A stretch of DNA of 26,654 bases from a virus, in IMG/VR virus record IMGVR_UViG_3300031578_000284, positions 1 through 26,654 of that record, one strand, 5' to 3'. This document shows positions 24,701 to 26,654 of this stretch, in pieces (within the stretch, counting starts at the first letter, position 1; every line of letters starts with the position of its first letter). A model generated the notes under the pieces. That model saw nothing but the letters and a program-made list of their open reading frames with translations, did no database searches and was not told where the DNA came from. The translations under genes and the position numbers were made by a program.

Positions 24701-26303
24701 AGCCCATGCTGCAAAAGCCCAAGTTGTACAGGGTACATTAGTGGGATCACCAGGTGGAACAGTAACATTACAGACTGCCTCTCCTCATAAACTCCGTGAA
24801 GGTGATACTTTCACATTAAGTGATAATGGATTAGCACAATCTACTACTGTACTATCTGTAGTAGATCCACAGACTATTACTTTTACTGACACTCTTGGTA
24901 CAACCCCAGATGCTGTATTTCCTGCTGGTAATATAATTAATTCTAGCAAGACAACTACAAGATATAAAATAGAATCAATAGGATTCAATGATCTGTATCG
25001 CTTGTCTTATGTTGATGGTGAAGCTCCACGTTTTGTTGACAATGGTATAGCAGTTGATGATGTCATGGTTATTCAAGGAACTACGTTTGCCAATAATAAT
25101 TCTGGTGAATTTAGAGTATTGGCAGTTGATAATGCTAGCATTATTTATCAAAATGAAGTAGCAGTTGAAGAACTCAATACAATTATTCCTTTCAACAATC
25201 TTGAACTAACAGCAACATGGACATCTAATGTAGATGAAGTTACTGGTTTAGCAGGAACATTCAAAAATCTATCTATAGGCGATTGGATAAAGAAACCTGA
25301 AGATGATGAAACTCTATTTGTTCAAGTAACTGCCTTATTAGATGCTGGTGGATTGCCAGTTGCGAGTACATTAGCAACACGAGTAGTTATCGGAAAGAAT
25401 TACGAAGGAACCTCATCTACATCAGTAGGTATTGCTCTTGATCAAAACAGTGGCATTGGTACAGGTAATTATTTACAGAGCGTTAATGATATAGAATTTT
25501 TTGAAGGTGATTCAGTACGAATTGGGGATAAAATCTTCGTAGATGATATTGCTAACCCTAATTGGTTTTCTTCTCAAAACAGTGGAACATTTGAAATTAC
25601 ACAAATCGGTACCGATTCAGGATATAGGCCGTTTGTGCGTATTGAAAATGCTGCTGGACTTACAGAATCAAATCAACTTATATTTGTAGCTCCTCTTGGA
25701 TACTTTATTTTAGAGGGTGATAGCAATCTCTATAAGAGTGTTAGAGTTATTGAACATAGCGTAATTGATAGTTTTAATCAAGATCGAAGACAACTATATA
25801 TGTCACCGCCAACAAGGGTTGACAAGATGTCTCAAGCTAATGGAACTAAAATAGTACCCATTGGTAAACTAGATTATTCTAAAGATATTGTTACTGGCAT
25901 AGATGGGTATACTTACTATACCGGCTTACTTAGAACTGTACAGCGAATAGTAGATGGTTTTGAACCTGATCCTGTTAGTTACCCTGGCAGAAGAGCTATC
26001 GGTGGCATTATTGAATCACTTCCACCGCTTATTAGACGTGTTATTGTTTCTATAGAAGCTACAACAAATGAAGGTGTTAACCTTAATGAAATTAGTAATG
26101 ATATTAAATCAGCTATTATTACGTATATCGATAATTTAGGTGTTGGTGAAGATGTGATTTTATCTGAAATGATAGTAGCAGTTATGGATATAACTGGTGT
26201 TGAAGCTGTTACATTTAGTATACCTTCACCAAGTACAGAGCGTATATCTATAGCAGATAATGAAAAAGCGTTTATTGAACCAGATGACATTAGTGTAGCA
26301 TAA
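18732..26303 (+). CDS. Giant J-like baseplate wedge protein with large repeated insert (2523 aa)
   Basis: AAGGA lies six bases before ATG 18732. The N-terminal part (1 to about 350) begins with the wedge-type helix (IDFENNASVLNILELLSIDA) and contains SDDEYRERIKSF and RGTKQAILSSVIGV (about 278-310). The C-terminal part (about 2390-2523) has RRVIVSIEATTNEGVNLNEI and LGVGEDVILSEMIVAVMDIT. Both ends fit the J / Mu gp47 / T4 gp6 wedge family, which rings the hub and is usually about 300-700 aa long. Roughly 2000 residues lie between the two ends, rich in T, S, D, G and N, with several repeated beta-type domains. It has one continuous frame with no stop. It overlaps the next gene by TAATG. The insert probably decorates the baseplate and may contact host, fibres or neighbours; that is inference. 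Confidence 0.8.
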   Translation: MAVDIKSYNEILGEMVRKVIADSPVNDVNTGSVLLTLLEAAAQIDFENNASVLNILELLSIDATRNNDLDSRGADFGLNRTPARRATGFVTITDTNITKKSTGLYQVKLPPIAGSTQIFVNDASDWTTLSLPVGIPVVVAGNLFIGRGTPNFEGPIPYTTITNNTTFYTIGLGVALEKDHLISDTVIDGQGTTDRLIVAGTSVQIPANNQNPAIEYEILRDAVIPAGEDTVGNVDIIATSSGTQSNAGINTITTFISDPFPGAAVSNTTPLTSGLDVESDDEYRERIKSFSSTLARGTKQAILSSVIGVSDPDDGKQVVSAVITEPPSIGDPSILYLDDGSGFEPSFTGQSVDILLNEATGNEEFLQLANFPLPRPQTINTVEGPYEITEQMQLRVLVDGIEESILFTASQFRNIAAATISEIIIVINDQAQSFRATFTANSSRILLFPLNHEAETIQVSALTPGEDSSLFANNVLKFPTNEFSYIRLYQNRTLLNERERAATLLTNLFSTWSIVGNGNIIIEVDGTPPQNRTFTTSDFGGSPFPTLEVGDWVTAFNNKFAGITATATSSGRMQIVSNREGNSSSLKVIGGSYSDSIFGDQNTEVTGRNSDFQLNRQTGNVRILTDIESGDSIAAGTEDAKGSVTSATTPTGVYNVGTDSNSRPANLIVVADSKEVVLRVGVGIAIGNTITVTDEGSDTMRLTSDSISAFNTVLAGDYLFIANRGALSPWIDPANTGLFKIISKGEHSPTTPSTFYIEVKNVNIVPGAHVVEASEDIQAFSASSYPQLWKGSFLVTPASAAVQDIVDSIDENLVNVDASIFKTNAIQITSNTEENGTIATAAGSGNALALFPLAGHQTGNESHIANRTANKDFIAYFKRTTPTSVDADGVTGKTVWLDRVTYSDINGSFTDSIEPGEDGVDTYSEELESTGVLLQPLVDYSDIVNFLDGSNKGQYRAIRDILIGDKVGTQHALPRTLMDVSAGEEFNLMRPLSISPDDSIVFILDQDAVAKTIDVRMSRTGQINSDFPPTTLSFSADDADNEPGITFGNLQVWGKATNGTEFEDYAVWFRARNWYVSGGAGSGGGALMIRASEYGPHGENIQFQIEYPETSDEDNSIFHVNNPDYSRVTYVFGSGPEKPIGETSGDTIAITDVSGSYPTYPAGTVFRYTFNNTLALGSVIAGDILSVQAGSGLTAANSGVFSLLAVDDSSDYVELYNPNGATTFVGTQEVTQVDTVDDILGTPEIYSVDVNGLGGAAVDGLYFIIEDTAGTVAIWFDTDDNGTPEPAHGAARSIEINPAAAATSSTVATLIAAAITSDSEFSSSSGGDVVTITNLSNGNLGALNLGTSGFLDNGGTNGSPDTSLDGTYFILQDQNGSVAFWYDTSGITPVPLHGADRAIEITTVLSGDSAATVATKTAVFIVADAQFVSATVSTNEITVTDVTNGVRPAASAGTTGFTVTEVTPGVDDIFETIITPTAFSMYSLTGTAVTDIVSKVTESPLLVAALIDGTSPITLATRDEVYTPVGPADFSASLSYDHDPDPISTKNDYIILVDSQSWIKDFNNLDPHFTLKRDMVLHGEAPLAYSVDTTPNEDGSTGEYFKLTPVTLNNTLHHFTQKALSQLPIVSDISISNAIRRIQIKSKLLGSQGAVEVVGGNGNDIEYSIFGEAQVTPGPVSGGNFLQVKTRALPVALTTGDIVEVQNTKSVKRKSRLGSSDSIDVVRGGGNDTEYKWNHKDTALSSVVRFTIADVSATYVRPAGTVWRWTHNDGGSYFNITDDTVGVIVGASPSDQLEDDSVDAPALEIDTVDAGTASTAQNFRLTVNALPNQADYYYFENQAGTVSFAVWFDIDAAGTTPTGALYTGATHQIEVDILSSDTEDAIVSALAITLLGNVDFLSEFGGIQEQGANLDDVVEGDLLVAWGTFPATWNSGNKAKLNGSGAVAGLPIIAVNAASRWVDVVNSDGVAMTDEFIGTGNVDITPSPIVKWDLAHAAKAQVVQGTLVGSPGGTVTLQTASPHKLREGDTFTLSDNGLAQSTTVLSVVDPQTITFTDTLGTTPDAVFPAGNIINSSKTTTRYKIESIGFNDLYRLSYVDGEAPRFVDNGIAVDDVMVIQGTTFANNNSGEFRVLAVDNASIIYQNEVAVEELNTIIPFNNLELTATWTSNVDEVTGLAGTFKNLSIGDWIKKPEDDETLFVQVTALLDAGGLPVASTLATRVVIGKNYEGTSSTSVGIALDQNSGIGTGNYLQSVNDIEFFEGDSVRIGDKIFVDDIANPNWFSSQNSGTFEITQIGTDSGYRPFVRIENAAGLTESNQLIFVAPLGYFILEGDSNLYKSVRVIEHSVIDSFNQDRRQLYMSPPTRVDKMSQANGTKIVPIGKLDYSKDIVTGIDGYTYYTGLLRTVQRIVDGFEPDPVSYPGRRAIGGIIESLPPLIRRVIVSIEATTNEGVNLNEISNDIKSAIITYIDNLGVGEDVILSEMIVAVMDITGVEAVTFSIPSPSTERISIADNEKAFIEPDDISVA
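22480..22800 (+). repeat. Insert domain repeat A, copy 1, in the giant wedge gene
   Basis: This encodes AVDGLYFIIEDTAGTVAIWF, then DTDDNG, HGAARSIEI and a helix before VVTITNLSNG, at about residues 1250-1357. The order DG.YF..(E/Q)D..G.VA.W(F/Y)D, then HGA.R.IEI, then a helix, then a V(V/T)IT strand recurs at 22805-23130 and in diverged form at 24120-24440. It is a protein-level tandem repeat; the DNA copies are clearly diverged. Confidence 0.7.
22805..23130 (+). repeat. Insert domain repeat A, copy 2, in the giant wedge gene
   Basis: This encodes LDGTYFILQDQNGSVAFWYD, then HGADRAIEI and a helix before EITVTDVTNGVRPAASAGTT, at about residues 1358-1467. It follows copy 1 directly, so copies 1 and 2 look like a tandem duplication that has diverged. 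Confidence 0.7.
24120..24440 (+). repeat. Insert domain repeat A, copy 3 (diverged), in the giant wedge gene
   Basis: This encodes QADYYYFENQAGTVSFAVWF, then DIDAAG, ATHQIEVDI and a helix, at about residues 1797-1903. The YF.NQAGTV.F.VWFD core matches copies 1 and 2. It appears to sit inside another repeated domain (see findings). Confidence 0.6.
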
Positions 26304-26654
26304 TGGCCAATAATAAGAACAAAACAGATCGATTACATGACCAGATGCCGCGTTTTTTAAAGACGCGTGCAAATCCTAACTGGCAAGCACTTATTGGTGC
26401 ATTGGGTGAATCAGATCAAAATCTAGCTGACCTTGTAGAAGAAGTTAGAAAGCAAATGTTTATTAAGACAGCTAGTCGACCATACCTAGATAGATTAGGA
26501 TCGAACTTTAAAGTGAGTCGACCACGCTTTGTTGGCATGAACGATCCTACTTTTAGAAAGTACGTTCCAATATTAGCATATCAGCCTAAACAAGTAAAGC
26601 TAGTATTAGATTTACTTTTAGATGTTTTCTTTTTTAAAGAATCCACAACTTCAT
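26303..26654 (+). CDS. I / gp7-like baseplate wedge protein, 5' part (runs off window)
   Basis: ATG 26303 overlaps the stop of the giant wedge gene (TAATG), and 117 codons are open to the window edge. The sequence begins with a basic stretch (MANNKNKTDRLHDQMPRFLK), then NPNWQALIGALGESDQNLAD, a helix, QMFIKTASRPYLDRLGSNF and RPRFVGMNDPTFRKYVPIL. The pattern 'mPrfL...npnWqaLi...g..D...l...v..q.fi.TAs...LDrLG...g..RP......D..fRky' fits tail protein I / Mu gp48-type wedge components, which normally follow J. The C-terminal part is not in the window. Confidence 0.7.
   Translation, partial: MANNKNKTDRLHDQMPRFLKTRANPNWQALIGALGESDQNLADLVEEVRKQMFIKTASRPYLDRLGSNFKVSRPRFVGMNDPTFRKYVPILAYQPKQVKLVLDLLLDVFFFKESTTS

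Noticed and set aside
1-26654. tRNA genes, CRISPR arrays, insertion sequences or integration sites
   Set aside because: No tRNA-like cloverleaf, regularly spaced direct repeats, transposase or integrase pattern was seen anywhere in the window.

Overview
The window is a late structural module from the genome of a contractile-tailed phage (myovirus type), probably a large one. It is AT-rich (roughly 35-40 % GC by eye) and densely packed, and most genes have good AGGAG-type ribosome binding sites or TAATG stop/start overlaps. The order neck - sheath - tube - frameshifted tail chaperone - tape measure - hub - spike - gp25-like wedge - J-like wedge - I-like protein is that of a contractile tail. 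Nothing in the window identifies the host. No integrase, tRNA, CRISPR or insertion sequence was seen.

Layout. Positions 1-815 carry four very small leftward genes of unknown function. One of them (399-557, 52 aa) is short and easy to miss. A back-to-back promoter region at about 835-857 separates them from the rightward structural genes. Positions 875-5088 hold five genes of the head-tail interface: a protein with a CxxCxGxG half zinc motif, a 518-aa protein with a complete Nudix box and a coiled coil, two neck or tail-completion candidates, and a 96-aa protein. Positions 5155-9388 hold the tail sheath, a strong terminator with a structured intergenic region, and three consecutive tail-tube-like genes. 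Positions 9448-10283 encode the tail assembly chaperone pair, joined by a -1 frameshift at A AAA AAG. The tape measure follows (10283-13174). From 13164 to the end come the baseplate genes: hub, spike, a probable tube/baseplate adaptor, a LysM + gp25-like fusion, a giant 2523-aa J-like wedge protein, and the start of an I-like wedge gene that runs off the window.

How the genes work together. The neck proteins close the filled capsid and accept the tail. The tape measure and chaperones set the length of the tube, the sheath surrounds it, and the hub, spike and wedges form the baseplate that triggers contraction. Many junctions are translationally coupled. A recurring TGnTATAAT-like -10 element, usually with a very short leader and no visible -35 box, precedes several genes (neck, sheath, tube, chaperone, adaptor).

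The most unusual points are the giant J-like protein, with about 2000 residues of repeated and apparently nested insert domains; the Nudix enzyme built into a neck-region protein; the three tandem tube paralogues; and several RNA or DNA structures at gene junctions. All functional names come from recognising sequence patterns by eye; no database search was possible.
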